64,000 bases of DNA. Source: Tissierella creatinini. GTDB lineage: Bacteria; Bacillota; Clostridia; Tissierellales; Tissierellaceae. The notes beneath the pieces are model-generated. The model saw nothing but the letters and a program-made list of their open reading frames with translations, did no database searches and was not told where the DNA came from. The DNA is taken from NCBI GenBank assembly GCA_005046945.1, contig SUSS01000001.1, forward strand, positions 1 to 64,000. Direction: 5' to 3'. A program made the translations under genes and the position numbers. Below, piece by piece: positions 24,796 to 35,006 of this stretch (positions are counted from its first letter, which is position 1; every line of letters starts with the position of its first letter).

Positions 24796-26958
24796 ATGTT
24801 AGAGAAATTAATATCAACAATTGAATCATATAATCCTCAAGCTGATATGCAGCAGGTAATCAAGGCCTATAATTTTGCAAATCAAGCTCATGAGGGTCAG
24901 TTAAGAAATTCTGGAGAAAAATATATAGTTCACCCAGTGAATGTTGCAATTATCCTAGCGGAGCTTAACATGGATACACCAACAATAATTGCTGGATTAC
25001 TTCACGATGTAATAGAGGATACTGCAGTTACTTATGATACTTTAGCTGAAAAGTTTGGAAAAGAGGTTGCCGATCTAGTTGATGGCGTTACAAAACTTAA
25101 AAAGCTGGAATATAAGACTAAGCAGGAGAATCAAGCTGAGAACCTTAGAAAAATGGTTCTTGCAATGGCAAATGATATAAGGGTTATTATAGTAAAGCTT
25201 GCTGATAGGCTTCACAACATGAGAACATTGGAATATATGACTGATGAGAAGAAGAAAGCAAAAGCTATAGAAACCATAGAAATCTATGCTCCTATTGCAC
25301 ACAGGCTTGGTATTTCAAGGATTAAATGGGAGTTGGAAGATCTGTCTTTGAGATATCTTGATCCGGATAATTATTATGATTTAGTAGAAAAAGTATCCAA
25401 AAGAAGGCGTGAAAGGGAAGCCTATATTCAAAAAATTATAGAGATACTCAAAGAAAAGCTGGGAGAAATGGATATTAAAAGCGATATTAGTGGAAGACCT
25501 AAGAATTTCTACAGTATCTATAAGAAGATGTATAATCAAGGTAAGGCCTTCGAACAAATATTTGATCTCACTGCCGTAAGAATCCTTGTAGATAATATCA
25601 AGGATTGTTATGGTGCATTAGGCATTGTACATACTTTATGGAAGCCCCTCCCCGGAAGGTTTAAGGACTATATTGCTATGCCTAAGCCCAATATGTATCA
25701 GTCTCTTCATACTACAGTAATAGGTAATGAAGGTGAGATATTTGAGGTTCAAATAAGGACTTACGAAATGCATAAGACTGCAGAGTATGGTATAGCAGCT
25801 CATTGGAAGTATAAAGAGGGTAATGTTAAGAGCGACAACTTTGATGACAAGCTTACTTGGCTTAGACAATTACTTGAATGGCAGGCTGATTTAAACGACC
25901 CAAGAGAATTTATGGAGACCTTGAAGATAGATTTTTTTACAGATGAGGTCTTCGTATTTACGCCAAAGGGTGATGTGATAAATCTACCTGATGGTTCAAC
26001 TCCTATAGATTTTGCTTATAGAGTCCATACAGCTGTAGGAAATAATTGTGTTGGTGCAAAGGTGGATGGCAGGATTGTTCCGATAAATTACAAACTAAGA
26101 AATGGAAATATAATTGAAATAATTACTGCGAATGGAAGTGCACCTAGTAGAGACTGGTTAAAGATAGTAAAAAGTACCCAAGCTAAAAATAAAATCAGAC
26201 AGTATTTTAAGCAAAAGGATAGAGATATAAATATAGCAAAGGGTAAAGAACAGCTAGAGAAGGAAATAAAGCGTCTAGGTTATAAGCCTGCTGATATTTT
26301 AAAGGATGAGTGGGTTAAGAATGTAGCATCAAAGATTAGTATAAATTCTATTGATGATTTGTATGCAAACTTAGGATTTGGCAATATATCCATAAATCAG
26401 GTAATTAGCAAGCTTAGAGAATACTATAAGGAATATTTTAAGGTTACAGATGAAGCAGCTTTTGTTGATAGTAAGATTCAACAACCGCAGCAGAAGAAGA
26501 AAAATAAACCAAACCAAGGTATAGTTGTAAAAGGTGTAGACAATATAAAGGTAAGATTTTCTAAATGTTGCAACCCTGTGCCAGGTGATGACATAATAGG
26601 TTTTATTACTAGGGGACGAGGGGTTTCAATTCATAGAACCGATTGCCCTAACATTGGTTCCGATATAGGTTATGAGGAAAGGCTTATTGAGGTTTCTTGG
26701 GACTTAGAAAAGAAGGCATCCTATAGTGCTGAGATTCAAATAAAGGCAATTGATAGAAATGGTATATTGGCTGAAGTAGCATCTAGAGTAACGGAATCAA
26801 ATATAGGTCTTCTGTCTTTAAATGCTAGAACCAATAAAGAAAAGGTTGTAACCATAAATATGACATTAGAAATTAACGATATAGAACAGCTTAAGGACTT
26901 AATGAGGAAATTGAGAAAGATTAAAAATATTACAGATGTATATAGAGTTACAGCTTAG
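24796..26958 (+). CDS. relA: Bifunctional (p)ppGpp synthetase/hydrolase
   Basis: 720 aa, the Rel enzyme of the stringent response. Domains: HD hydrolase ([12 protein letters not shown], then LLHDVIEDT, residues about 47-180) with its metal ligands, so hydrolase activity is expected; synthetase ([13 protein letters not shown] and [10 protein letters not shown], about 235-350); TGS ([20 protein letters not shown]); a zinc-finger region ([11 protein letters not shown]); and a C-terminal ACT domain. It lies between recJ and dtd, the usual Clostridia and Bacillus neighbourhood. Confidence 0.96.
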   Translation: MLEKLISTIESYNPQADMQQVIKAYNFANQAHEGQLRNSGEKYIVHPVNVAIILAELNMDTPTIIAGLLHDVIEDTAVTYDTLAEKFGKEVADLVDGVTKLKKLEYKTKQENQAENLRKMVLAMANDIRVIIVKLADRLHNMRTLEYMTDEKKKAKAIETIEIYAPIAHRLGISRIKWELEDLSLRYLDPDNYYDLVEKVSKRRREREAYIQKIIEILKEKLGEMDIKSDISGRPKNFYSIYKKMYNQGKAFEQIFDLTAVRILVDNIKDCYGALGIVHTLWKPLPGRFKDYIAMPKPNMYQSLHTTVIGNEGEIFEVQIRTYEMHKTAEYGIAAHWKYKEGNVKSDNFDDKLTWLRQLLEWQADLNDPREFMETLKIDFFTDEVFVFTPKGDVINLPDGSTPIDFAYRVHTAVGNNCVGAKVDGRIVPINYKLRNGNIIEIITANGSAPSRDWLKIVKSTQAKNKIRQYFKQKDRDINIAKGKEQLEKEIKRLGYKPADILKDEWVKNVASKISINSIDDLYANLGFGNISINQVISKLREYYKEYFKVTDEAAFVDSKIQQPQQKKKNKPNQGIVVKGVDNIKVRFSKCCNPVPGDDIIGFITRGRGVSIHRTDCPNIGSDIGYEERLIEVSWDLEKKASYSAEIQIKAIDRNGILAEVASRVTESNIGLLSLNARTNKEKVVTINMTLEINDIEQLKDLMRKLRKIKNITDVYRVTA

Positions 26959-26966
26959 GAGGATAT

Positions 26967-27416
26967 ATGAGAGCAGTAGTGCAAAGAGTAGATGAAGCTG
27001 CAGTCGTAGTGGATGGAAAGACTATAGGAAGCATTAAAAAAGGATTACTCGTTTTTCTTGGGGTAGGAGAAGATGATAATGAAAAGGATCTTGATTATCT
27101 AGTTGATAAAATTTTAGGTCTTAGGATTTTTCAAGATAAGAATGATAAAATGAATCTGTCCCTTATGGATGTTAAGGGGGAATTGTTGGTAGTTTCTCAG
27201 TTTACCTTATATGGAGATGCAAGAAAGGGTAAAAGACCAAGCTTTTCGTCTGCTTCAACACCTGAAATAGGAAATAAGTATTATAAAGAGTTTGTTAAAA
27301 AAGTGAGAGGCTTTGGAGTAGAAATACAAACAGGAGTCTTTGGAGCTCATATGGAAGTAAAGCTTATAAATAATGGACCGGTTACAATTTTACTTGATAG
27401 TAAGAAAAGCTTCTAA
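26967..27416 (+). CDS. dtd: D-aminoacyl-tRNA deacylase
   Basis: 149 aa. It hydrolyses D-aminoacyl-tRNAs and mischarged Gly-tRNA-Ala. Signature segments: [37 protein letters not shown] and the Gly-cisPro loop [11 protein letters not shown]. The start is ATG 26967, 8 bp after relA with AGGAGG, so it is in the same operon. Confidence 0.96.
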   Translation: MRAVVQRVDEAAVVVDGKTIGSIKKGLLVFLGVGEDDNEKDLDYLVDKILGLRIFQDKNDKMNLSLMDVKGELLVVSQFTLYGDARKGKRPSFSSASTPEIGNKYYKEFVKKVRGFGVEIQTGVFGAHMEVKLINNGPVTILLDSKKSF

Positions 27417-27429
27417 TGAAGTATTAAAT

Positions 27430-27495
27430 CCATATCATAACGAGGTGGGGATATCTTCACCTCGTTATGATATGGAATATTCAATGTTGAATATT
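27430..27495. terminator. Perfect 18-bp hairpin followed by a second palindrome
   Basis: Arms 27430-27447 and 27458-27475 are exact reverse complements around a 10-base loop. Directly after, AATATTCAA and TTGAATATT (27476-27495) form another dyad. There is no T run after the main stem until TTTT at about 27494. It may be a terminator of the relA-dtd operon or an mRNA-processing or protective structure. Confidence 0.5.
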
Positions 27496-27510
27496 TTAAG
27501 GAGGAACTAG

Positions 27511-28131
27511 ATGAATATATTAAGAATCCCTGCTGGTATCTATGCAGCCAACTGCTACCTAGTATATTCAGAGGATGATAAGGCAGCTATTATTGTAGAT
27601 CCAGGTGGAGATGCAGATGAATTAATTGATACAATTGAAACAAATAACCTACATTTAAAATATATTGTTTTGACCCATGGACATGGAGATCATATAGCAG
27701 CAGTAAATAAGATAAAGGATAGATTTGGTGTAGAGGTCCTAATCCATGAGGATGATGCAGAGATGTTGGAAGAAGGAGAACTAAATCTATCAATAAAAAT
27801 GGCTATGGGCAATATTGAACTTAAGTCGGATAAAACCATAAAAGAAGGAGATAGGCTCCACTTTGGGAACCTAGAAGCAAAGGTAATACATACTCCTGGT
27901 CATACCAAGGGTGGTATATGTCTATTAATAGAAGGTTCTCTTATTACTGGTGATACCCTTTTTAAAGGATCAATAGGTAGGTCTGATCTCTATGGTGGAG
28001 ATTTTGATTTATTAATAAGCTCAATTAAAAATAAGCTTCTTCAATTACCAGATGAAACAGTTGTCTATCCAGGACATGGAGGACAATCTACTATTGGGTA
28101 TGAAAAGAGGACTAATCATTTCTTAAGATAG
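27511..28131 (+). CDS. Metallo-beta-lactamase-fold hydrolase, glyoxalase II-like
   Basis: 206 aa. Metal-binding motifs in order: THGHGDHIA (HxHxDH, residues about 54-60), GHTKGGI (third His), GDTLFKGSIGR (bridging Asp) and VVYPGHGGQSTIG (last His). The family includes hydroxyacylglutathione hydrolases and persulfide-type enzymes; without a helical C-terminal glutathione domain, the thiol substrate is unknown. The start is ATG 27511 with AAGGAGG. It is followed by hemZ after 8 bp. Confidence 0.9.
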   Translation: MNILRIPAGIYAANCYLVYSEDDKAAIIVDPGGDADELIDTIETNNLHLKYIVLTHGHGDHIAAVNKIKDRFGVEVLIHEDDAEMLEEGELNLSIKMAMGNIELKSDKTIKEGDRLHFGNLEAKVIHTPGHTKGGICLLIEGSLITGDTLFKGSIGRSDLYGGDFDLLISSIKNKLLQLPDETVVYPGHGGQSTIGYEKRTNHFLR

Positions 28132-28139
28132 GTGTTTGA

Positions 28140-29594
28140 ATGGTTTCGATTAGAGTAAATGGATTTTCATATAGTAAAGATATTTATGAGTTAATAAGGG
28201 TATTCTTCCCAAAGGATGACATAGTAAATGTAGATAAAGATGTTTGCGATGATTATTTTATTGATAGTTTTCTTATTGATAGAACAGTAAAAACTAAAAT
28301 CTACTATAATAATATAAATATTAAAGCTGAATCATATGTCGATTTGAACTCCTACGACATTAATAAATCTAAGGACAAGACAGTTAAAAATGCAATTAAG
28401 AAATCAATATATTTAGCCTTAGTTAAATTAACTGGTAAGGAACTACCTTGGGGAATTCTTACTGGGATTAGACCTACTAAGATTGTACACGATCTATTGG
28501 ATAAGGAAATTCCAGAAGAGGATATTTCTAGAATTTTAACCCAATCCTACATGCTTAATGAGGAAAAATCAAGGCTAATCATGGATATTGGTGTCTTACA
28601 AAGGCCTTATCTCTATCCAATAGATGAGGATAAGTTCAGCCTATATGTAGGAATTCCTTTTTGTCCAACTAGATGTATCTATTGCTCCTTTGCATCACTT
28701 CCAACAGAAAAGTTTTCATATTTAGTTGATGAGTATGTTGATAAGCTAATATACGAACTAGAGTGTATCAAGGAGTTAACAAAGGATAAGAAAATAAATA
28801 CTGTTTATATTGGTGGAGGTACGCCTACAGCTATACCTCTATCTAGCCTGGAAAGAATAATCCATACAATAAACTCCTGTTTTGGAAGAAAGAATATTTC
28901 TGAATTTACTGTAGAAGCAGGTAGACCTGATACGATTACTTTAGATGTTTTAAGAATGTTAAAGGCACATGATGTAGATAGAATCAGCATAAACCCTCAG
29001 ACTATGAATGAGAAAACCCTTAAAAATATCGGTAGAAATCATATGCCAAAGGATATAATTAATGCCTATTATATGAGTAAAAATGTAGGTTTTAAAAGTA
29101 TAAATATGGATTTAATAGTTGGACTTCCGGATGAAGGGGTGAAAGAGGTTTGTGATACGCTAAAGGCAATAAGTGCGCTTAATCCGGATAACCTTACTGT
29201 ACACACCCTGGCAGTAAAAAGAGGTTCCATATTTAAGGAGAAGCAAGAGAATTATAAGTTAGAAGAACAAAGGATTATTGGTGAAATGCTAGATGAAACC
29301 AAAAGGTTTGCAAGGAGTAATTATCTTGAGCCCTATTATTTATATAGACAAAAAAATATCCTTGGAAACTTTGAAAATATTGGGTATAGTAAAAAGGGTC
29401 ATGAATGCATTTATAATATATCCATTATGGAGGAGAGAGAATCCATAATAGGCGCAGGAGTTGGTTCAACCACAAAGATTTTTTATCCTAATGAAGGAAG
29501 AATAGCAAGGATTTTTAATTTCAAGGATATGAAGGAGTATCTTACAAGAATTGATGAAGTTATACAAAGAAAAAGAATACTAATAAGTAACTGA
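28140..29594 (+). CDS. hemZ: HemZ-type oxygen-independent coproporphyrinogen dehydrogenase
   Basis: 484-aa radical SAM protein. The cluster motif CPTRCIYCSF lies at about residue 175, followed by YIGGGTPTAIP, TVEAGRPDT and RISINPQTMNEKTL, as in the HemN/HemW superfamily. The long N-terminal region (about 170 aa) is characteristic of HemZ. Whether it truly oxidises coproporphyrinogen here is unclear; HemW-like haem chaperone activity is an alternative. It ends 31 bp before aspS. Confidence 0.88.
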   Translation: MVSIRVNGFSYSKDIYELIRVFFPKDDIVNVDKDVCDDYFIDSFLIDRTVKTKIYYNNINIKAESYVDLNSYDINKSKDKTVKNAIKKSIYLALVKLTGKELPWGILTGIRPTKIVHDLLDKEIPEEDISRILTQSYMLNEEKSRLIMDIGVLQRPYLYPIDEDKFSLYVGIPFCPTRCIYCSFASLPTEKFSYLVDEYVDKLIYELECIKELTKDKKINTVYIGGGTPTAIPLSSLERIIHTINSCFGRKNISEFTVEAGRPDTITLDVLRMLKAHDVDRISINPQTMNEKTLKNIGRNHMPKDIINAYYMSKNVGFKSINMDLIVGLPDEGVKEVCDTLKAISALNPDNLTVHTLAVKRGSIFKEKQENYKLEEQRIIGEMLDETKRFARSNYLEPYYLYRQKNILGNFENIGYSKKGHECIYNISIMEERESIIGAGVGSTTKIFYPNEGRIARIFNFKDMKEYLTRIDEVIQRKRILISN

Positions 29595-29625
29595 TAGACT
29601 TATTTATTTTTCAAGGAGGTAGTTT

Positions 29626-31401
29626 ATGGGAGAAAAAATGGGTAATTTGAGAAGAACAATTATGTGTGGAAATTTAAGACCTGAAAATGTAGGTGAAGAA
29701 ATAGTATTAATGGGTTGGGTTCAGAAGGAGAGAAATCTTGGTTCCATTATATTTGTAGACTTAAGAGATACAACAGGCATTACCCAGATAGTATTCGATG
29801 ATACCATATCTGATGAGCTATTTAAAAAAGCTGAGACTATAAGAGGTGAATATGTTTTAGCAGTAAGAGGAACTGTAAGAGCAAGGTCATCAGTAAATAA
29901 GGATATACCAACAGGAGAAATTGAAGTTTTAGCAAAGGAATTGAAGATTCTAGATGAAGCTACTACTCCTCCTATATATATAAAGGATGATGATAATGTC
30001 AGTGAACCAATGAGGCTAAAATATAGGTATTTGGATTTAAGAAAACCTAAAATGCAGGCTAATTTAAAATTAAGAGCTAAGACAGCAAAGATATTAAGGG
30101 ATTTTTTCTATGAAAACAACTTTGTTGAGGTAGAAACGCCGATGCTTACTAAACCTACTCCAGAAGGTGCAAGGGACTATCTTGTACCGAGTAGGGTGAA
30201 CCCTGGAAATTTCTATGCATTACCACAATCACCACAACTTATGAAACAGCTATTGATGGTATCAGGTATGGATAGATATTACCAAATAGTAAAATGCTTC
30301 AGGGATGAGGATTTAAGAGCTAATAGGCAACCTGAGTTTACACAGGTTGATGTGGAAATGTCCTTTGTAGATGTGGAGGATATACTAAACATAAACGAAA
30401 AGCTTCTCTATAAGTTGTTTAAGGAAATAATGGGAATTGAAATCGAACTTCCTATTAAGAGAATGGCTTATAATGAGGCAATGGATAGGTTTGGAGTAGA
30501 TAAACCAGATTTGAGATTTGGATTTGAATTAAAGGATATATCTGACTTAGTTAAGGATTGTAGCTTTAAGGTATTTACAGGAGCTATAGAAAATGGTGGT
30601 GCTGTTAAGGCCATAAACGTTAAGGGTTATGGTGATAAATTTACTAGAAAAGATATTTCTTCACTTGAAGAATATGCTAAAACCTATGGGGCTAAGGGTT
30701 TAGCATGGATCAAGATTACAGATGAAGGTATTACTTCTCCAATTGCAAAATTCTTTAATGAAGATGAGATGGAAAAAATACTCGCAAAGGTAGAAGGTAG
30801 TATAGGGGATTTAATTTTAATAGTAGGAGATAAGAAATCTGTAGTATTTGACAGCCTTGGAAATCTTAGAAATGAAGTTGCAAGAAGGTTGAATCTATTA
30901 AGTGGAGATGATATATATCCTGTATGGATTACAGAGTTTCCTCTATTTGAATTCGATGAAGAGGAAAATAGATATGTAGCTAAACATCATCCATTTACTC
31001 ATCCTATGGATGATGATATAGATCTTTTAGAAAGCAAACCTGACAAGGTACGCGCTAAAGCCTATGACATGGTAATTAATGGGGATGAAATGGGTGGAGG
31101 CAGTATTAGAATCAATAATTCAGAGCTTCAAAGAAGGATGTTTAAGGCTCTAGGATTTACTGATGAAGAGGCTTATGATAAATTTGGCTTCCTTATTGAT
31201 GCCTTCCAATATGGTACTCCTCCTCATGGTGGAATAGCTTATGGGTTCGATAGATTAATAATGCTATTTACAAATAGTTCAAATATTAGGGATGTAATTG
31301 CATTCCCTAAAACTCAATCAGCTACAGACCTTATGACTGATGCCCCATCACCAGCAGCTGAGAAAGCCTTAGAAGAAGTTCATATTAAAGTGGTTCCATA
31401 A
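29626..31401 (+). CDS. aspS: Aspartyl-tRNA synthetase
   Basis: 591 aa, bacterial-type AspRS. An N-terminal OB anticodon-binding domain (GWVQKERNLGSIIFVDLRD) is followed by class II motif 2 (YQIVKCFRDEDLRANRQPEF), the bacterial GAD insertion (about 290-420) and motif 3 (GGIAYGFDRLIML). ATG 29626 follows AAGGAGG; a second ATG lies five codons in. A clean 211-bp gap follows. Confidence 0.96.
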   Translation: MGEKMGNLRRTIMCGNLRPENVGEEIVLMGWVQKERNLGSIIFVDLRDTTGITQIVFDDTISDELFKKAETIRGEYVLAVRGTVRARSSVNKDIPTGEIEVLAKELKILDEATTPPIYIKDDDNVSEPMRLKYRYLDLRKPKMQANLKLRAKTAKILRDFFYENNFVEVETPMLTKPTPEGARDYLVPSRVNPGNFYALPQSPQLMKQLLMVSGMDRYYQIVKCFRDEDLRANRQPEFTQVDVEMSFVDVEDILNINEKLLYKLFKEIMGIEIELPIKRMAYNEAMDRFGVDKPDLRFGFELKDISDLVKDCSFKVFTGAIENGGAVKAINVKGYGDKFTRKDISSLEEYAKTYGAKGLAWIKITDEGITSPIAKFFNEDEMEKILAKVEGSIGDLILIVGDKKSVVFDSLGNLRNEVARRLNLLSGDDIYPVWITEFPLFEFDEEENRYVAKHHPFTHPMDDDIDLLESKPDKVRAKAYDMVINGDEMGGGSIRINNSELQRRMFKALGFTDEEAYDKFGFLIDAFQYGTPPHGGIAYGFDRLIMLFTNSSNIRDVIAFPKTQSATDLMTDAPSPAAEKALEEVHIKVVP

Positions 31402-31612
31402 GTAAATGCAACAATATTTTAATTAATAAATAATCAATAATTAATTGTATATTTGTTAACAAATGTTATATGACATACGATAGCTTGTTTGCTTTTTATA
31501 TGATATAATAAAGTTTAAAGATCTCAATCTATTTAATAACATGTAAAAATTGTTTTATAATTGCTTCGTTGATAAAAAAACGTGGAATTGTGGTTGAAGC
31601 AGGAGGTTAAGT

Positions 31613-32032
31613 ATGGAAAAGGTTGGATTTGTAAGACGAGTTGTTGATGATAAAGTAGAACTTGTTTTTACCAGGGCATCTGGTTGCGGAAATTGTAATG
31701 GTTGCGCAGGTGGATGTGAGACTAAGGCCCACATAGTTATTGTTGAAAATAGTCTGGATGCAAAGGTTGGAGATTTTGTAGAGCTTAGGGGTGAATCCAA
31801 GATTATTATGAGATATATGTTTATAATATATATGTTTCCTTTTGCTTTCTTAATTGCTGGAATATTAATTGGCAATAGTTATTTTAAAAGTATAGATAAC
31901 CCTAATTATGAACTATTGAGCTTTGGGACAGGTGTTCTGGCTTTATCTATGTCATTTATATTTATTAGACTTATCGATAGAAGAGTAGCTAAGTCTGGGA
32001 AGGCGACTATGTTTATGACCAGAATTCTATAG
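31613..32032 (+). CDS. RseC/MucC-like (SoxR-reducing system) protein
   Basis: 139 aa with an N-terminal cysteine cluster, CGNCNGCAGGCE (residues about 24-35), that could bind an iron-sulfur cluster. Two membrane segments follow (about 66-86 and 100-120). RseC reduces SoxR in E. coli, and related proteins accompany Rnf complexes. No rnf gene is visible here. Its partner may instead be the neighbouring thiol-sensor-like repressor, which starts 9 bp downstream. ATG 31613 has AGGAGG. A promoter with TATAAT at about 31503 lies upstream. Confidence 0.85.
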   Translation: MEKVGFVRRVVDDKVELVFTRASGCGNCNGCAGGCETKAHIVIVENSLDAKVGDFVELRGESKIIMRYMFIIYMFPFAFLIAGILIGNSYFKSIDNPNYELLSFGTGVLALSMSFIFIRLIDRRVAKSGKATMFMTRIL

Positions 32033-32041
32033 GAGGTAAGT

Positions 32042-32308
32042 ATGGCTGAGAGAAAGGATGTAATTACAAGATTAAAAAGAATCGAAGGGCAGATAAAAGG
32101 AATACAAAAAATGGTTGAATCTGAACAATTCTGTGGAGATATTCTGATACAGATTGCTGCAGCTAGATCAGCCTTAAACAGTACAGGTGGATTGATTTTA
32201 GAAAACTATATTAAGAATTGTTTAGGGGATAATTCTAAAGGAGCAATTGAGGAAAAAGACCTTGATAAATTAGTGGACATTATGTTACAGTATACTAAAC
32301 AAAATTAA
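32042..32308 (+). CDS. CsoR/CstR-family repressor
   Basis: 88-aa, all-helical DUF156 repressor. Only Cys31 and Cys60 are present (QFCGDIL, then YIKNCLG). The copper-ligand His of CsoR, four residues before the second Cys, is Tyr56 here. This two-cysteine pattern and the numbering match CstR, the persulfide sensor, more than copper- or nickel-sensing members. It forms a two-gene unit with the RseC-like gene. A target operator was not identified. Confidence 0.85.
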   Translation: MAERKDVITRLKRIEGQIKGIQKMVESEQFCGDILIQIAAARSALNSTGGLILENYIKNCLGDNSKGAIEEKDLDKLVDIMLQYTKQN

Positions 32309-32310
32309 TT

Positions 32311-32350
32311 CTATTGCAGTAGTTATTAATCTGCTGCAATAGGATTTTTT
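32311..32350 (+). terminator. Terminator after the CsoR-family gene
   Basis: CTATTGCAGTAG (32311-32322) pairs with CTGCTGCAATAG (32331-32342) with one G-T pair, followed by GGATTTTTT. Confidence 0.85.
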
Positions 32351-32386
32351 AATAAAAATTTTAAAAAAACGAAAGGGGAACAGAGA

Positions 32387-33616
32387 ATGGATTTTACTAA
32401 TCTTCAAAAGCACGATAGTGAGATTGCAGAGGTTATTGATCAAGAGCTAAAGAGACAACAACACCATATTGAGCTAATAGCATCTGAAAACTTCGTATCA
32501 AAGCAAGTTATGGAGGCAATGGGAAGCCCAGTAACTAATAAATATGCAGAAGGTTATCCAGGGAAGAGATACTACGGTGGTTGTGAAGTTGTAGACGTAA
32601 TTGAGAATATAGCAAGAGATAGACTTAAGAAACTATTTAATGCAGAACATGCTAATGTACAACCTCACTCAGGTTCTAACGCTAACCTTGCGGTTTATAT
32701 TTCGGTATTAAAGCCAGGGGACAAGGTTTTGGGAATGAATCTATCACAAGGTGGACACTTAACTCATGGAAGTCCTGTTAATATATCAGGATTATACTAT
32801 AACTTCATTGCTTATGGAGTAGATCCGGAAACTGAAGTTATAGATTATGAAGTAGTAAGAGAAATTGCCCTAAAAGAAAAACCAAAAATGATAGTTGCAG
32901 GTGCTAGTGCATATTCAAGAGAAATTGACTTCAAGAAATTTAGAGAAATAGCTGATGAAGTCGGAGCTTATCTAATGGTAGATATGGCTCATATAGCTGG
33001 CTTAGTAGCAGTAGGATTACATCAAAGTCCAGTTCCATTTGCTGACTTCGTAACTTCAACAACACATAAGACTTTAAGAGGACCTAGAGGTGGAATAATA
33101 CTTTGTAAAGAAGAATATGCTAAGGCAATAGACAAGGCAATATTCCCAGGGATTCAAGGTGGACCACTAATGCATATAATTGCTGCAAAGGCTGTTGCAT
33201 TCGGAGAAGCTTTAAAACCTGAATTCAAGGATTATCAAGTACAGGTATTAAAAAATGCTAAGGCATTAGCTGAAGGCCTAATTGAACATGGATTCAGAGT
33301 TGTATCTGGAGGAACTGATAACCACCTTCTATTAATCGATACAAAGATTAAAGGAATTACTGGCAAGAAGGCAGAAGCATTATTAGACGAAATAGGAATT
33401 GCTACTAATAAGAATACTATTCCGAATGAGACAGAGAGTCCATTTATTACAAGTGGAGTAAGAATGGGTACTCCTGCAATGACTAGTAGAGGTTTAGTGG
33501 AAGAAGATATGAAGGAAATTGCTGAGTTAATTGCTTTAGCTTTAGATGAGAGCAATGACAGAGAACCAATAAAACAAAGAGTATCTTCTCTTTGTGAGAA
33601 ATATCCATTATATTAA
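32387..33616 (+). CDS. glyA: Serine hydroxymethyltransferase
   Basis: 409 aa. It interconverts serine and glycine with tetrahydrofolate. PLP enzyme signatures: [43 protein letters not shown], and the Lys-bearing [14 protein letters not shown] at about residue 230. The length is normal. ATG 32387 follows AAAGGGG. It is a single gene between two terminators. Confidence 0.97.
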   Translation: MDFTNLQKHDSEIAEVIDQELKRQQHHIELIASENFVSKQVMEAMGSPVTNKYAEGYPGKRYYGGCEVVDVIENIARDRLKKLFNAEHANVQPHSGSNANLAVYISVLKPGDKVLGMNLSQGGHLTHGSPVNISGLYYNFIAYGVDPETEVIDYEVVREIALKEKPKMIVAGASAYSREIDFKKFREIADEVGAYLMVDMAHIAGLVAVGLHQSPVPFADFVTSTTHKTLRGPRGGIILCKEEYAKAIDKAIFPGIQGGPLMHIIAAKAVAFGEALKPEFKDYQVQVLKNAKALAEGLIEHGFRVVSGGTDNHLLLIDTKIKGITGKKAEALLDEIGIATNKNTIPNETESPFITSGVRMGTPAMTSRGLVEEDMKEIAELIALALDESNDREPIKQRVSSLCEKYPLY

Positions 33617-33620
33617 AAAA

Positions 33621-33654
33621 AAGCCTACAGATTTCTGTGGGCTTACTCATTTTA
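33621..33654 (+). terminator. Terminator after glyA
   Basis: AAGCCTACAG (33621-33630) pairs with CTGTGGGCTT (33635-33644) with one G-T pair; the tail is ACTCATTTTAT, a weak T tract. Confidence 0.6.
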
Positions 33655-33671
33655 TTTGAAGGCGGTATATT

Positions 33672-35006
33672 ATGGAATTAGGAAATATAAAGGAAACAAG
33701 AAATATAATAGAGGATATACTCCTTAATAGTATTTCAGATGAATTGGAGATAGAACCAGGCGATATACTCTTGTCTATAAATGGAAATAAGGTTAAGGAT
33801 GTTATAGATTATAAATATCTAATATCAGATGAATATCTTGAAGTAGAGATTCAAAAAAAGAATGGTGAGATTTGGGTCTTAGAAATTGAAAAAGACTATA
33901 ATGAGGATTTAGGTATTATATTTACAAATCCACTTATAGACAAGGCAAAATCCTGTAAAAACAAATGTATGTTTTGCTTTATAGACCAGCTGCCTTCAAA
34001 TATGAGGGATACACTTTATTTTAAAGATGATGATTCAAGGCTGTCTTTTCTTCAAGGGAATTTTATCACATTGACTAATATGAGTAATGATGAGATTGAT
34101 AGAATAATTAAGTATAGACTAAGCCCTATAAATGTATCGGTTCATACGACCAATCCTGACCTTAGGGTTAAAATGTTAAAAAATAAGAATGCAGGAAAGG
34201 TTTATGAAATATTGAAAAGATTTCATAAGGCAAATTTAGATGTAAATTGTCAGATTGTTTTAGTACCGGGAGTAAATGATGGAATGGAACTTGAAAGGAC
34301 TATAAATGATCTATCTAAGCTCTATCCTACAATAGGATCAGTAGCAGTAGTTCCTGTGGGGATTACTAAGTATAGGGATAATCTTGAGAGATTAAGACCT
34401 TTTGATGAGAAGGAAGCTATAGAGCTTATTTCTTTTATTGAAAAAATCCAGATGGAGTTTTTAAACATTCTTGGAAGTAGATTTGTTTTTCTTTCAGATG
34501 AATTTTACAGTCTATCTAAGATAAAACTCCCTGAATACGATGATTATGAAGGATTTCCTCAATATGAAAATGGTGTAGGTCTGATGAAATCTTTTGAGTA
34601 TGAGATACAAGAGGAATTAAAAACCATTAAAGAGCCTCTTTCTATAGACAAGAAATATATTGTAGCAACAGGGACTCTAGCTTATGATTATATGGTGAGA
34701 ATTATTGAAATGATAAAATCTAGATTTGAAAATATGGATATAAAAGTTATATCCGTAGAAAATAACTTCTTTGGGAAGACTATTACTGTATCAGGATTAA
34801 TTACAGGTGGAGATTTATTATCACAACTAAAACCCTATTCTGATGTAGATAAGATTTTTATTCCAAGGTCTATGTTAAAGAGGGATGAAGAAATTTTTTT
34901 AGACAACATAAGTTTAGCTGATATTAAGAATCAACTGGGTATAGATATAGTGCCATGTAAGGTGGAAGGCAAGGAATTTTTAAACTGTTTAAGAGAGGTG
35001 CAATAA
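33672..35006 (+). CDS. PDZ and radical-SAM DUF512 family protein
   Basis: 444 aa. The N-terminal PDZ-like part has EIEPGDILLSINGNKVKDVI. The cluster motif CKNKCMFCFIDQLP (CxxxCxxC, residues about 96-109) and the DUF512 C-terminal domain follow (GRITVSGLITGGDLL-like region, PRSMLKRDEEIFLD). Homologues sit next to der in many Clostridia. Biochemical role unknown. It overlaps der by one base (TAATG), giving tight coupling with a GTPase of ribosome assembly. Confidence 0.9.
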   Translation: MELGNIKETRNIIEDILLNSISDELEIEPGDILLSINGNKVKDVIDYKYLISDEYLEVEIQKKNGEIWVLEIEKDYNEDLGIIFTNPLIDKAKSCKNKCMFCFIDQLPSNMRDTLYFKDDDSRLSFLQGNFITLTNMSNDEIDRIIKYRLSPINVSVHTTNPDLRVKMLKNKNAGKVYEILKRFHKANLDVNCQIVLVPGVNDGMELERTINDLSKLYPTIGSVAVVPVGITKYRDNLERLRPFDEKEAIELISFIEKIQMEFLNILGSRFVFLSDEFYSLSKIKLPEYDDYEGFPQYENGVGLMKSFEYEIQEELKTIKEPLSIDKKYIVATGTLAYDYMVRIIEMIKSRFENMDIKVISVENNFFGKTITVSGLITGGDLLSQLKPYSDVDKIFIPRSMLKRDEEIFLDNISLADIKNQLGIDIVPCKVEGKEFLNCLREVQ

